64,000 nt of DNA from Demequina sp. NBRC 110053 (GTDB taxonomy: Bacteria; Actinomycetota; Actinomycetes; Actinomycetales; Demequinaceae): assembly GCF_002090095.1 (NCBI RefSeq), contig NZ_BBRJ01000002.1:609265-673264 (forward strand), written 5' to 3'. Below, piece after piece: positions 37,139-45,630 of the stretch (position 1 is the first letter of the stretch; each line of letters begins with the position of its first letter). Both the position numbers and the translations under genes were made by a program. The notes beneath the pieces were generated by a model that made no database searches, was not told where the DNA came from, and saw only the letters and a list, made by a program, of their open reading frames with translations.

Positions 37139-39262
37139 GTGACGGACAGCGCTCGCCTTGGCCTCGACGACGGCGGTGCCGCCTCGCTCGGCAGAGCCGC
37201 TCGCGCCGTCGCCGCCGCTCCCGAGCGCGCGGTGCTCGTCGTGTGCGCGACCGCGCTCGCCGCCGGCCTCGCGGTGTCCGTGGGCGCGCACCTGTGGTGG
37301 GTCGTGCTGCCGCTCGCAGCAGCGCTGACCGCGCTGGCGTGGCGCGCGCTCGCGCCCCGGACCGCCGTCACGCTCGCGGAGGCCCGCGCCGGGGCGATCG
37401 CGACGGGCGGTGCTGCGCTGTGGACCGTCGTCAACGTCGCGATGGGCGCGGAGTACCTGCTCGTCGTGCGTGATCCCGGGTTCCTGACGCTGTCAGGCAT
37501 GTGGCTGGTCGACCACCCGAGCACGGACATCCCCGCCCTCGGCGCCGAGGCGGCGGCGCAGGCTGGCACCCAGACGCTGCCGGACGCCGCGGAGGCGTGG
37601 AACCTCAAGGGGGACGTGGTGCAGCCCCAAGGAGCGAAGATGCTCCCGGCCACCATCGCCATCGGCGGCTGGATCGCCGGCGACGGCGGCGTGCTCGCCG
37701 CGAACGTCGTGATCGGCGCGGCCGGCCTGCTCGCCATCTACGCCGTGAGCCGCCTCTTCCTGTCCCCGTACCTGGCGCTCGCACCGGCGGGAGCGGTCGC
37801 GCTGACCGTCGCGCACATCGGGCTGTCGAGACCCGCCTACACGGAGCCTCTGACGCTGCTGCTGATCCTCGCGGCGGTGCTGTGGGCATGGCAAGGCATC
37901 GAGCAGGGCTCGACAGCGCTGCTCGCCGGAGCCGGCATGGCGAGCGGTGCGGCGATGCTCGTCCGCATCGACGGCACCGCGTTCGCCATCGGGGCCTGCG
38001 CGGGGGTGATCGCCGCGCTGCTCCTCGCGGGCGTGCCCGCACGCCGACGCCTCGCGCTGGGCGCGAGCTTCATCGGCGCTCAGCTGGCGTTGTCCGCCGT
38101 GGGCTACCTGTCGGTCGCGACGTGGTCCACCGAGTACCTGGCGCGGCTCATCTCGCGCTCGACGCTGCTCAATGCCGCCTACGTCCTGGTCGCGGTCGTC
38201 GGCCTCGCGCTCCTCGCGATCGCGGCGGGCCCCGGGACCGGCGCAAGAGTGGACCGGGCGCGCGCGTGGCTCGCGCGGTCGCGAGGGGGACGCCGCACGG
38301 CGGTCGCCGCAGGTATCTCGGTCGTCGCGATCCTGACGTTCCTCGCGGCGCGGCCGCTCTGGACGATCTCCCGACGTGGCGATGAGACGGAGTCGACGCG
38401 GTTCGCCAACGGCGTGGTCGAGAGCTTCCAGGCGGCTCAGGGGCTCGAGATCGACCCCGAGCGCACCTACGCGGAGTCGACCGTGACCTGGCTCTCGTAC
38501 CACCTGACCTGGCCCATCGTGGCGCTCGCGATCGTGGGCATGGGCGTCGCGGCCTTCCTGGCACTGCGCAGCAGGCCGGTGTGGGCCGTGCTGCTGGGGG
38601 CAATCCTCGCCCCCAGCCTGCTGTACCTGATCTACCCCTCGATCATTCCCGACCAGATCTGGGCGATCCGCCGCTTCGAGCCCGCCACCATCCCCGGCTT
38701 CGCCCTCGCGGCCGCTCTCGCTGTCGGCACTCTCGCCGCGCTCCTGCGAACCGAGCGGGCGCGAGCCGTCGCCAGCCGCGTCGGCGCATCGGCCCTCGTG
38801 GCACTGCCCGTGCTGACCTGGGTGGCGCCCACGCCCGACCAGCCCACGCCGCTGTCGTCGGCGGTGAACGTCACCACGCGGGAGATGATCGGTGCGCGCG
38901 ACATGCTCGATCAGCTGTGCGCGCTCGAGCCTGGCCGACCCATCATCCTCATCGGCACCTCCGAGGCCTTCGGCAGCCTGCGGATCACGTGCGATGTTCC
39001 GGTGGTGCTCGCGCTCGTCGATCAGAGCGCCGAGGCTCTGGCGGCGATGGCGGCAGCCTTCGAGACCGCACCCCTGGTGGTGACCCGCAGCCAGGACGGG
39101 GCGCCCTGGACCTCGATGCCTGCGCCGGCGGTCGACGCGCGCGTGCGGCACTCCGCCTACACGCTTGAGGGCCTGCCGCGCACGGTCTACGAGCGGAGCT
39201 ACCGATGGCTCGCCGGGATCGTCCAGCCGGACGGCAGCGTCGCGCCCGTCACCCCTCCCTGA
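37139..39262 (+). CDS. Multi-pass GT-C-like membrane protein
   Basis: 707 residues from the GTG at 37139. About eleven to thirteen membrane helices occupy the first 560 residues. After the second helix comes an extracytoplasmic loop (YLLVVRDPGFLTLSGMWLVD) with the RDPG-Y/F pattern seen in polyprenyl-phosphate-dependent GT-C glycosyltransferases, and later LAVGLSRPAYTEPLTLLLIL-like ALTVAVAHIGLSRPAYTEPL. The C-terminal ~150 residues form a soluble Rossmann-like domain (GRPIILIGTSEAFGSLRITC). This layout fits a lipid-linked sugar transferase of the arabinosyl/mannosyl type, but no signature pins the substrate. Leaderless start likely. A second frame on the minus strand is a shadow. Confidence 0.75.
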   Translation: MTDSARLGLDDGGAASLGRAARAVAAAPERAVLVVCATALAAGLAVSVGAHLWWVVLPLAAALTALAWRALAPRTAVTLAEARAGAIATGGAALWTVVNVAMGAEYLLVVRDPGFLTLSGMWLVDHPSTDIPALGAEAAAQAGTQTLPDAAEAWNLKGDVVQPQGAKMLPATIAIGGWIAGDGGVLAANVVIGAAGLLAIYAVSRLFLSPYLALAPAGAVALTVAHIGLSRPAYTEPLTLLLILAAVLWAWQGIEQGSTALLAGAGMASGAAMLVRIDGTAFAIGACAGVIAALLLAGVPARRRLALGASFIGAQLALSAVGYLSVATWSTEYLARLISRSTLLNAAYVLVAVVGLALLAIAAGPGTGARVDRARAWLARSRGGRRTAVAAGISVVAILTFLAARPLWTISRRGDETESTRFANGVVESFQAAQGLEIDPERTYAESTVTWLSYHLTWPIVALAIVGMGVAAFLALRSRPVWAVLLGAILAPSLLYLIYPSIIPDQIWAIRRFEPATIPGFALAAALAVGTLAALLRTERARAVASRVGASALVALPVLTWVAPTPDQPTPLSSAVNVTTREMIGARDMLDQLCALEPGRPIILIGTSEAFGSLRITCDVPVVLALVDQSAEALAAMAAAFETAPLVVTRSQDGAPWTSMPAPAVDARVRHSAYTLEGLPRTVYERSYRWLAGIVQPDGSVAPVTPP

Positions 39263-39392
39263 CCCGGGGAGGCAGGGTGCCTTCCTGACCCTCGCGGCAC
39301 CGGTCGCCACGGCGGACCGGAGCGGCTGGCAGTTCTCCACAGATCGCGAGCCACCCCTGGCATCCACGCCGCACAGCCGCGAGCCTGTCCGC

Positions 39393-42332
39393 ATGCGCAT
39401 CACGGCTCCCGGCGACCTCGATCTCGACGTTCGCCCAGGGACGACGGCAGGCGAGCTCGCTCGTGCGACGGGGCACGCCTCGCTGTGGTGCATGGGGCTC
39501 AGGCTCGACGCCGACCACCCGGCGGGCACCGCCCCGCTCGTGCACGGCGCTCGTGTGGCGGCGGAGCGCGAGCACCCACCGTGCGTCGCTTCTGTCCCCG
39601 GCATGCCCCTCGTCAGGGTCACCGCCGGGCCGAGCGCAGGCGGCAGCGCGCTGCTGACACCGGCAGGCATGACGATCGGGCGCGGCGCGCACTGCGACCT
39701 GGTGATCGACGATCCGGCCGTGTCGAGCTCACACGCCTTCGTGACCGGCGGCACTCGCCCGCGCGTGCGCGACATCGGGTCCCTCAACGGAACGCCCGGC
39801 CGCAGCCGCTTCTCGCGCCTGCGCCGTGGACGGCGGCTGGTCGCGGGCGCGTCCTTCGCGGTCGGCAGGTCGACCCTCGCCCTCGACATGGACGCTCCGG
39901 CCGATGCGCGGGCCGGGTCCGCCGCTCACGTCGCCTCGCGCCCGGCCCTCCACTGGGGTGCCGTGGGGGCGGCGCTCGTCGCCGGGGTGATGATCGCCGC
40001 TCTGACTGGCCGGTGGTACCTGGCGCTCGTGGCGCTGGCCGCGCCGCTCGGGATGGGCGTCGCGACCGTGGTCGCTCGGCGCAGGCGTTCGGAACCCGCC
40101 GACACCTCTTGGACGCCGCCAGTCGGCCCGATCGCCGTGCGGGGCGAGCTTCCGTGGGTGTGGGGCTACGTGCGCGCCGTCTGCATCGCGCGGGAGCGCG
40201 CGCCGACCTCGCCGCAGTGGCGCGAGCCCTGGATGCGCTGGCTCGAGGCCGGCGAGCCCGAGGACGTGTTCGTGCACGTGCCGCGCGGTCAGGGCCCGCC
40301 GTCGTGGTGCTCCGCCTTCGTCGAGGTCGGTCCGCACGCGCGCGTCGAGCACGGAGCGTCAGGCGCGGCACCGGCACCGCCGCTCGCGATCTCCGCCACC
40401 GTCGCCGAGGCCGCCGCTCGCCTGATCGCCGCGCGCTCCTCGGGTGAGACCCTGCCCGATGAGGTGCGCTGGGCGGACCTCGCGTCCGGCACCGACCTCG
40501 ATGTCGCAGCGGGCGGCGCGGGCGGCCTGTCGCCCGACACCACGGGCGGGAGACGAGCGGGCAGCCCGCGCGTGCTCACGGTGGCGCTCGGCGAGGGCGC
40601 GCGCGGCACGGTCGAGATCGACCTCGATCACGACGGCCCCCACCTGCTGGTCGCCGGCACCACCGGATCGGGGAAGTCGGTCGCACTCGAGCTCGTGGTG
40701 AGCGCGCTCGCGGCCGCGCTGCCTCCGACCGACCTCACCGTCGCGCTCGTGGACTTCAAGGGCGGCGCAGGGCTTCGGGCGTGCGAGGCGCTGCCGCACG
40801 TGAACGGGACGCTCACTGACCTCGACGGCGCACTGGCGGCCAGGGTGGTCGACGCGCTGACCGACGAGCTCGCGCAGCGCAAGCGCCTGCTCGCCGAGCG
40901 TGGGCACGTCTCCCTCCAGGACTGGGAGCGCGCCGGAGGGGCGCCACCGCGCCTCCTCGTGGTGATCGATGAGTATCAGGAGATCGTCGGCCGTCATCCC
41001 GCGTTCCTCCCGGACCTCGCCCGGCTCGCGGCGCAGGGACGTTCGCTCGGGCTGCACCTGGTGCTGGCGACTCAGCGCCCAGCAGGCGCCGTGACGCCCG
41101 AGGTGCGCGCGAACGTGTCCACCACGCTCGCGCTGCGCGTCGCCTCCGCCACCGAGTCCCGCGACCTCGTGGGATCCGATGCGGCCGCCGGCATCGCCGC
41201 CGCGACGCCGGGGAGGGCCATCCTGGCGCGCGGTGGCGACCTGGTCGAGGTTCAGGTCGCGGCTCCACTCGCGCAGCCCGGCCCCCGGGTGCGTCGCGCG
41301 GGCTCCGCTCTCGCAGGGGACGCCAGCAGCCTCGCTGCCCTCGCGTGCGAGCGCTGGCGGGGCGTCGCACGGGCGCGGCCGCTGTGGGTCGCTCCACTGC
41401 CCCCGAGGTGGACAGCCTCAGCAGGGCCCCGCATCAGCGTCGCCCTCGCGGACGCGCCGCGCGAGCGCCGCCAGGGACCGGTGACGTGGGACCCGGGCAT
41501 AGGAGCGGCGCTGATCGTCGGTCCCCCGCGGTCGGGGAGGTCGGGCGCCCTCGCCGCGATAGCGCGCCAGGCGGGTGCGGAGGGCCTCACCCCGGTGCTG
41601 CTGCCCCACGACCCGCGCGAGGCCGCCCGCACCCTCCACGTCGCGCAGGCTCGGCAGGATGTCCTCGTCATCGTCGACGACGCCGAGGCCGCGCTGGCTC
41701 GCCTCGCCCTCGTCGACGACGGCGCCGCCGCGGACCAGCTGCTCGCCCGGCTCGCCATGCGCCGCCCCACGGCACTCGCCGCCGCTCTGCACGCGCCGTC
41801 ACGGCTCGGCCAGGGCACGGGCCTGCTCGCCGTGATCCCTGGCGTCGATGCTCACGCAGCGCAGGCGTGGGGCGTGCCGCGTGACGTCCGCGGGGCACAC
41901 CGGGGTCCGGGGCGCGCGTGGCTGCGCGCGGACGCCGAGTGGACCGAGGCGCAGCTCGCGTGGGAAGCGACGGCGCCCATGCAGGCGCTGGTCCAGCCGT
42001 TGAAGCCACCGCCGCCGGGCGTGTGGGGCGTCGTGGGCGACCGCGCTGAGCCCCACGCTGCGCCCCAGGGCTCGGTCACCGTCCTCGGCGCGCCCGGCGA
42101 GGCGCGCGAGAGGCTGCTGCAGACCATGCCAGACGCCACGGTCACCTGCGCGGACGCGGTGCACATGGTGCTCCCAGGCACCGGAGCGGTCGTCGTGATC
42201 GAGCCGACCCCCCGCATCCTGCGCTCCCTCGCGCCCCGCGACTGGCAGGGCATCGCCGAGCCGGTGCCCGTCCCCGGCCGCATGGCGCTCGTGGAGTCAG
42301 GAGTCGCGCGGGCCCTCCGGGTGGCCGTGTGA
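39393..42332 (+). CDS. EssC/EccC-like FHA-FtsK/SpoIIIE ATPase
   Basis: 979 residues. The N-terminal ~60 residues form a small ubiquitin-like part; an FHA domain follows at about 75-165 (IGRGAHCDLVIDDPAVSSSH, then SLNGT); two membrane helices lie at about 189-204 and 208-228. The first FtsK-type ATPase domain has Walker A GTTGSGKS (422-429), VALVDFKGGAG, Walker B LLVVIDE (521-527) and ATQRPAG. A second ATPase-like module has a degenerate P-loop GPPRSGRS (710-717, Lys replaced by Arg) and VLVIVDDAE; a third remnant may follow near 905. This is the architecture of type VII secretion motors (EssC/EccC). No WXG100 genes are in the window. GAGCCT six bases before the ATG may be the -10. Confidence 0.85.
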   Translation: MRITAPGDLDLDVRPGTTAGELARATGHASLWCMGLRLDADHPAGTAPLVHGARVAAEREHPPCVASVPGMPLVRVTAGPSAGGSALLTPAGMTIGRGAHCDLVIDDPAVSSSHAFVTGGTRPRVRDIGSLNGTPGRSRFSRLRRGRRLVAGASFAVGRSTLALDMDAPADARAGSAAHVASRPALHWGAVGAALVAGVMIAALTGRWYLALVALAAPLGMGVATVVARRRRSEPADTSWTPPVGPIAVRGELPWVWGYVRAVCIARERAPTSPQWREPWMRWLEAGEPEDVFVHVPRGQGPPSWCSAFVEVGPHARVEHGASGAAPAPPLAISATVAEAAARLIAARSSGETLPDEVRWADLASGTDLDVAAGGAGGLSPDTTGGRRAGSPRVLTVALGEGARGTVEIDLDHDGPHLLVAGTTGSGKSVALELVVSALAAALPPTDLTVALVDFKGGAGLRACEALPHVNGTLTDLDGALAARVVDALTDELAQRKRLLAERGHVSLQDWERAGGAPPRLLVVIDEYQEIVGRHPAFLPDLARLAAQGRSLGLHLVLATQRPAGAVTPEVRANVSTTLALRVASATESRDLVGSDAAAGIAAATPGRAILARGGDLVEVQVAAPLAQPGPRVRRAGSALAGDASSLAALACERWRGVARARPLWVAPLPPRWTASAGPRISVALADAPRERRQGPVTWDPGIGAALIVGPPRSGRSGALAAIARQAGAEGLTPVLLPHDPREAARTLHVAQARQDVLVIVDDAEAALARLALVDDGAAADQLLARLAMRRPTALAAALHAPSRLGQGTGLLAVIPGVDAHAAQAWGVPRDVRGAHRGPGRAWLRADAEWTEAQLAWEATAPMQALVQPLKPPPPGVWGVVGDRAEPHAAPQGSVTVLGAPGEARERLLQTMPDATVTCADAVHMVLPGTGAVVVIEPTPRILRSLAPRDWQGIAEPVPVPGRMALVESGVARALRVAV

Positions 42333-42337
42333 GCCGG

Positions 42338-42781
42338 TCACGCCCCGGGAGCGTTCCCGCCGTGCAGGGTGGAGTCCTGCGCCTCGGAATCCTGCGCCTC
42401 TGCCGCGCGCGCGTGCGCGAGCGTGAGCGCCATGGCGCCCAGACCGGCCGCGATCGCCGCGAGGCCCCACGCCCACGACCACTGGACGAGCAGCGCGCCG
42501 GCGGCGACCTGCAGCAGCTGCCATGTCACGATGAGTCCCCGTGGCCATCGCGCTCCGCGCAGCAATCCCCATAACGCAGCCCCCAGCGCCGCCGCGGCCA
42601 CGGCGACCAGCGCCGCGATCGCGATCGCCGCATCGGCCGGCGCCTGGCCCGTCACTGCCCTGGCGATGTAGACGGCGGCGATGGCGAGCAGCGCGAGCGA
42701 CTCGAGCCCGACGAGCAGCGCGGCTCCCCATGCCAGCGCATGGGGTCGCAACGCCAGGCGGCCTTCAGGCGTTGATGTCAT
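42338..42781 (-). CDS. Small four-helix membrane protein
   Basis: 147 residues from the ATG at 42781; a longer frame from 42808 is less likely because TACGGT at 42790-42795 lies eight bases before 42781 and serves as a -10 box. Four membrane helices: LAWGAALLVGLESLALLAIA, AAIAIAALVAVAAAALGAAL, a short one near RWPRGLIVTWQLLQVAAGAL and AWGLAAIAAGLGAMALTLAH. The tail is polar (EAQDSEAQDSTLHGG). I do not recognise a characterised family; similar small proteins are common in actinobacteria. It is convergent with the EssC-like gene (five bases between stops), and leads towards whiB1 on the other side. Confidence 0.75.
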   Translation of the reverse strand: MTSTPEGRLALRPHALAWGAALLVGLESLALLAIAAVYIARAVTGQAPADAAIAIAALVAVAAAALGAALWGLLRGARWPRGLIVTWQLLQVAAGALLVQWSWAWGLAAIAAGLGAMALTLAHARAAEAQDSEAQDSTLHGGNAPGA

Positions 42782-42789
42782 AGAGGACA

Positions 42790-42795
42790 ACCGTA
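42790..42795 (-). promoter_or_regulatory. -10 box TACGGT of a probable leaderless start
   Basis: Minus-strand TACGGT, eight bases, then the ATG at 42781. Confidence 0.45.
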
Positions 42796-42847
42796 TCGGC
42801 TGGACCATGTGGACGATCGCACAGCGTCAGACTCTTGTCATCTGTTC

Positions 42848-42862
42848 GTAACAATGAGAAAC
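42848..42862 (+). promoter_or_regulatory. Candidate MtrA-like box upstream of whiB1
   Basis: GTAAC (42848-42852), five bases, GAAAC (42858-42862): a direct repeat with 10-bp period similar to described MtrA sites (GTAAC-type repeats). It lies in the 167-base AT-richer leader region of whiB1, about 90 bases before the ATG. The second half-site has one mismatch, so this is tentative. Confidence 0.3.
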
Positions 42863-42948
42863 TTGAAGCAGTGACTACCGCGATGGCAGCGGCATGAACC
42901 CCCACCACAATGCAGGGCTTTGCCGCGCCTCCAGACCCAGGAGGAACC

Positions 42949-43203
42949 ATGGATTGGCGTAACCGCGCAGCATGTCTCGATGTCGACGACCCGGAGCTCT
43001 TCTTCCCCGTCGGCAACACCGGCCCAGCACTCGTGCAGATCGAGAAGGCCAAGGCAGTGTGCAACACCTGCGAGGTCCGCGAGACCTGCCTGCAGTGGGC
43101 GATGGAGCACAACCAGGACTCCGGCGTGTGGGGTGGCCTGTCAGAGGACGAGCGCCGCTCCCTCAAGCGTCGCGCCGCCCGCGCGCGCCGCGCTGCCAAG
43201 TAG
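42949..43203 (+). CDS. whiB1: WhiB-family iron-sulfur regulator WhiB1
   Basis: 84 residues from the ATG at 42949 with AGGAGG about five bases upstream; an ATG 39 bases earlier has no such site. Cluster cysteines at 9 (RAACLDVDDPELFFP), 38, 41 (VCNTC) and 47 (ETC); VWGGLSEDERRSLKRRAAR supplies the turn and the basic DNA-binding tail. The short N-terminus and the VGNTGPALVQIEKAK loop are those of WhiB1, an essential nitric-oxide-sensing 4Fe-4S regulator that binds SigA and DNA. It is convergent with pdtaS, as Rv3219 and Rv3220c are in M. tuberculosis. Confidence 0.95.
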   Translation: MDWRNRAACLDVDDPELFFPVGNTGPALVQIEKAKAVCNTCEVRETCLQWAMEHNQDSGVWGGLSEDERRSLKRRAARARRAAK

Positions 43204-43237
43204 GCAGACTCCAGGCGGCGCGTGCTGACCGCTCGGG

Positions 43238-44686
43238 TCAGCGCTCGTCGTCGATCCTCGCCTCGACCTTGACGCTCGAGCCGGTCTCCGTGCGCTGCCA
43301 CGCGATCGACCCCGACAGCTCGTTCTCGACCAGGGTGCGCACGATCTGCGACCCGAGACCGGACGGCTCCCCCGCGAGACCCACCCCGTCGTCGGCGATC
43401 TCCGCATGAAGGGTCTGCGCCTCGCGGGCGGCCGTCACCGTGATCGTGCCTGACTCACGGCCCTCGAACCCGTGCTCGACCGCGTTGGTGACGAGCTCCG
43501 TGATCACGAGCGCGAGCGAGGAGGCGTACTGGGCGGGGATCAGCCCGAAGTCGCCCTCGCGCACGATCTTCACCTGAACCCCAGGCGAGGCCACGTCCGC
43601 AGCCATGCGCATCGATCGCTGGGCGAGATCGTCGAAGTTCACGAGCTCGTCGAGCGTCCCCGACAGGGTCTCGTGGACCAGTGCGATCGTCGACACGCGG
43701 CGCATCGCCTCCGCGAGCGCCTCCTTCGCCTCGGGCGCCTGCACGCGACGCGACTGAAGCCGGAGCAGTGCGGCCACCGTCTGCAGGTTGTTCTTGACCC
43801 GGTGGTGGATCTCGCGGATGGTGGCGTCCTTCGTGATGAGCTCACGCTCGCGCCGGCGCAGCTCGCTCACATCCCTGCACAGCAGCACCGCTCCGGTGCG
43901 CTCGCCGTGGTCGGTCACGGGTATCGCCCGCAGCGACAGGCACGCGCTGTTGGCCTCGAGGTCGGTGCGCCACGCGGCGCGTCCCATCACCACCATCGCG
44001 AGAGTCTCATCGATGTGGACCTTGTCGAGCACGATCTCGCTCGTCACCCGCGGCAGCGAACGGTTCATGAGCGAGCCCGTGACTCCCAGGCGGTGGAAGC
44101 AGGACAGCGCATTGGGACTGGCGTAGGTGACGTGTCCGGCCGCGTCCAGGCGCAGCACCCCGTCGCCCACGCGCGGGGCTCCACGGCGCGGACCGGTCAC
44201 CGAGGTCTGGACCGGGAACTCTCCGCGGGTGATCATGCGCAGCAGGTCGTCGGCCGCGCCCTTGTAGTTGAGCTCGAGGCGGCTCGACGACCGCGACACG
44301 GCCTGCGAGACCTCGCGGGTCAGCACGGCGATCGCCTTGCCGTCCATGACCACCGGCATGGCGTCCTCGCGCACGGCGTACGTCTCGTCCCAGCGCGGCT
44401 CGCGCGAGGCGACGATCTCCCTGTCATCGAGGGCGCGCTGCAGGTGCGCGATGCGACCTGCCGCTGCCATGGTGCCCACCACGTCCTCCTGGTGGACCGT
44501 CGGACCCGTCGAGGGTCGGCACTGCGCGATCGCGACGAACCCTCCCTCGACCTGCCGCCACATCACCAGGTCGGCGAAGGACAGATCCGCGATGATCTGC
44601 CAGTCGGCGGTGAGCAGCGCGAGCCAGTCGGCCTCTGCGTCCGTCACCGTGCCGTACTTCTCGGCGGTCTCTCTCAGGGTTGCCAC
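43238..44686 (-). CDS. pdtaS: Soluble sensor histidine kinase PdtaS
   Basis: 482 residues, no membrane segments. A GAF domain (about 15-130) and a PAS domain (about 170-285) are followed by a HisKA_2-type dimerisation/phosphotransfer region REIHHRVKNNLQTVAALLRL (His-His at about 294-295) and an HWE/HisKA_2-family ATPase domain with LVITELVTNAVEHGF and DDGVGL. PdtaS is the orphan-located kinase of the PdtaS-PdtaR system, which controls RNA antitermination; its regulator PdtaR is not in this window. I start at the GTG at 44686, with TAGTCT seven bases upstream and no Shine-Dalgarno; the protein then begins ATLRETAEKYGTVTDAEADW. Divergent from DUF2505. Confidence 0.94.
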   Translation of the reverse strand: MATLRETAEKYGTVTDAEADWLALLTADWQIIADLSFADLVMWRQVEGGFVAIAQCRPSTGPTVHQEDVVGTMAAAGRIAHLQRALDDREIVASREPRWDETYAVREDAMPVVMDGKAIAVLTREVSQAVSRSSSRLELNYKGAADDLLRMITRGEFPVQTSVTGPRRGAPRVGDGVLRLDAAGHVTYASPNALSCFHRLGVTGSLMNRSLPRVTSEIVLDKVHIDETLAMVVMGRAAWRTDLEANSACLSLRAIPVTDHGERTGAVLLCRDVSELRRRERELITKDATIREIHHRVKNNLQTVAALLRLQSRRVQAPEAKEALAEAMRRVSTIALVHETLSGTLDELVNFDDLAQRSMRMAADVASPGVQVKIVREGDFGLIPAQYASSLALVITELVTNAVEHGFEGRESGTITVTAAREAQTLHAEIADDGVGLAGEPSGLGSQIVRTLVENELSGSIAWQRTETGSSVKVEARIDDER

Positions 44687-44693
44687 GCCCACA

Positions 44694-44721
44694 AGACTAG
44701 GCAATCCGGCCGCGATACCCT
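44694..44721. promoter_or_regulatory. Divergent promoters of pdtaS and the DUF2505 gene
   Basis: Minus-strand TAGTCT (44694-44699) lies seven bases before the pdtaS GTG, a leaderless arrangement. Plus-strand TACCCT (44716-44721) lies 22 bases before the ATG at 44744, with GGGGAG in the leader. Confidence 0.5.
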
Positions 44722-44743
44722 AAGGCAGACCCTGGGGAGTGTC

Positions 44744-45241
44744 ATGAACTTCAGTCATTCGCATCGCTTCGCCGCGACTCCGGACGGCGTGGCCGCCATG
44801 CTCGCCGATCCCGCGTTCGTGCAGCGACGCGGCGCCGCGTCCGGCACGGGCGAGCCCGACGTCGAGGTGGAGGGCACCGCCGAGGACGGCTTCACCGTGG
44901 CGATTCGCCAGCAGGTGCCATCGGACACCATCCCCGCTGAGTTCCGCTCGTTCGTCGGCTCGCGCCTGAGCGTGCGGTACACCGAGGTGTGGGAGCCCCC
45001 CAGCGGCGAGGACCGCACGGGCACCTTCGCGGTGGAGATCGTCGGCGCGCCCGGTCACGCCGCCGGATCGCTCGCGCTGGTGCCCGACGGTGAGGGCTCG
45101 CGTTTCGTGGCGACGGGCGCCATCACCGTCCGCGTCCCGCTCGTGGGCGCAATGATCGAGGCCGCCGTCAAGGATGCGGTCGTCAAGGGCCTCGAGGCGG
45201 AGCTCGTGGTCGCGGACGCGTGGCTCGCCGGGGACCGATGA
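44744..45241 (+). CDS. DUF2505 domain protein
   Basis: 165 residues from the ATG at 44744 with GGGGAG just upstream. The DUF2505 family has a START/SRPBCC-like helix-grip fold: MNFSHSHRFAATPDGVAAML opens it and VPLVGAMIEAAVKDAVVKGL is the long C-terminal helix that closes the cavity. Such proteins bind hydrophobic ligands; no ligand is known for this family. There is no signal peptide. The stop overlaps the first crcB ATG (ATGA at 45238-45241), so it is cotranslated with the fluoride channel genes. Confidence 0.88.
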   Translation: MNFSHSHRFAATPDGVAAMLADPAFVQRRGAASGTGEPDVEVEGTAEDGFTVAIRQQVPSDTIPAEFRSFVGSRLSVRYTEVWEPPSGEDRTGTFAVEIVGAPGHAAGSLALVPDGEGSRFVATGAITVRVPLVGAMIEAAVKDAVVKGLEAELVVADAWLAGDR

Positions 45242-45630
45242 GGCTGTCCCCCGCCCTGGCGGTGATGCTGGGCGGCTGCGCGGGCGGAGCCGTGCGCATG
45301 GCGATCGATGCCGCCTGGGACGCTCCCGGTCTGCCGTGGGAGGTCCTCGCGATCAATGTGGTGGGGTCGTTCGCCCTCGGCCTCATCGCGGCGCGCACCG
45401 CCGTGACCGGCGTGCGCTGGTGGACTCCGGCGATCACCACGGGAGCGCTCGGAGGGTTCACGACGTTCTCCGCGGTCGCCGTGCTTCCCTGGACGGCCGA
45501 TGCACCCGTCGCGGCCTCGGTCGCGGCGCTCGTGGGCACGACGGTCGCCGCGGTGGCGGCAGCCGGGATCGGCTGGCACCTGGGAGGCGGGCGCCCCGGC
45601 TCGGCCGAGCTGCCGGAGACGGACCTGTGA
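45238..45630 (+). CDS. crcB: Fluoride channel CrcB/Fluc, subunit 1
   Basis: 130 residues, four membrane helices. Fluoride exporter motifs are present: the INVVGSFALG segment with the conserved Asn and Gly-Ser, and the GALGGFTTFSAVAV break that lines the pore with Phe residues. Two crcB genes in tandem, as here, usually encode a heterodimer of inverted subunits. The stop overlaps the next crcB start (GTGA at 45627-45630). No fluoride riboswitch is visible before the operon. Its start overlaps the DUF2505 stop. Confidence 0.93.
   Translation: MRLSPALAVMLGGCAGGAVRMAIDAAWDAPGLPWEVLAINVVGSFALGLIAARTAVTGVRWWTPAITTGALGGFTTFSAVAVLPWTADAPVAASVAALVGTTVAAVAAAGIGWHLGGGRPGSAELPETDL

Noticed and set aside
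39393-42332. A complete type VII secretion locus
   Set aside because: Only the motor-like ATPase is present; no WXG100, EccB/D/E or mycosin gene is within the window.
44700-44744. A fluoride riboswitch before the crcB pair
   Set aside because: The leader before the DUF2505 gene is only about 20 bases and holds no pseudoknot-like GC pattern.
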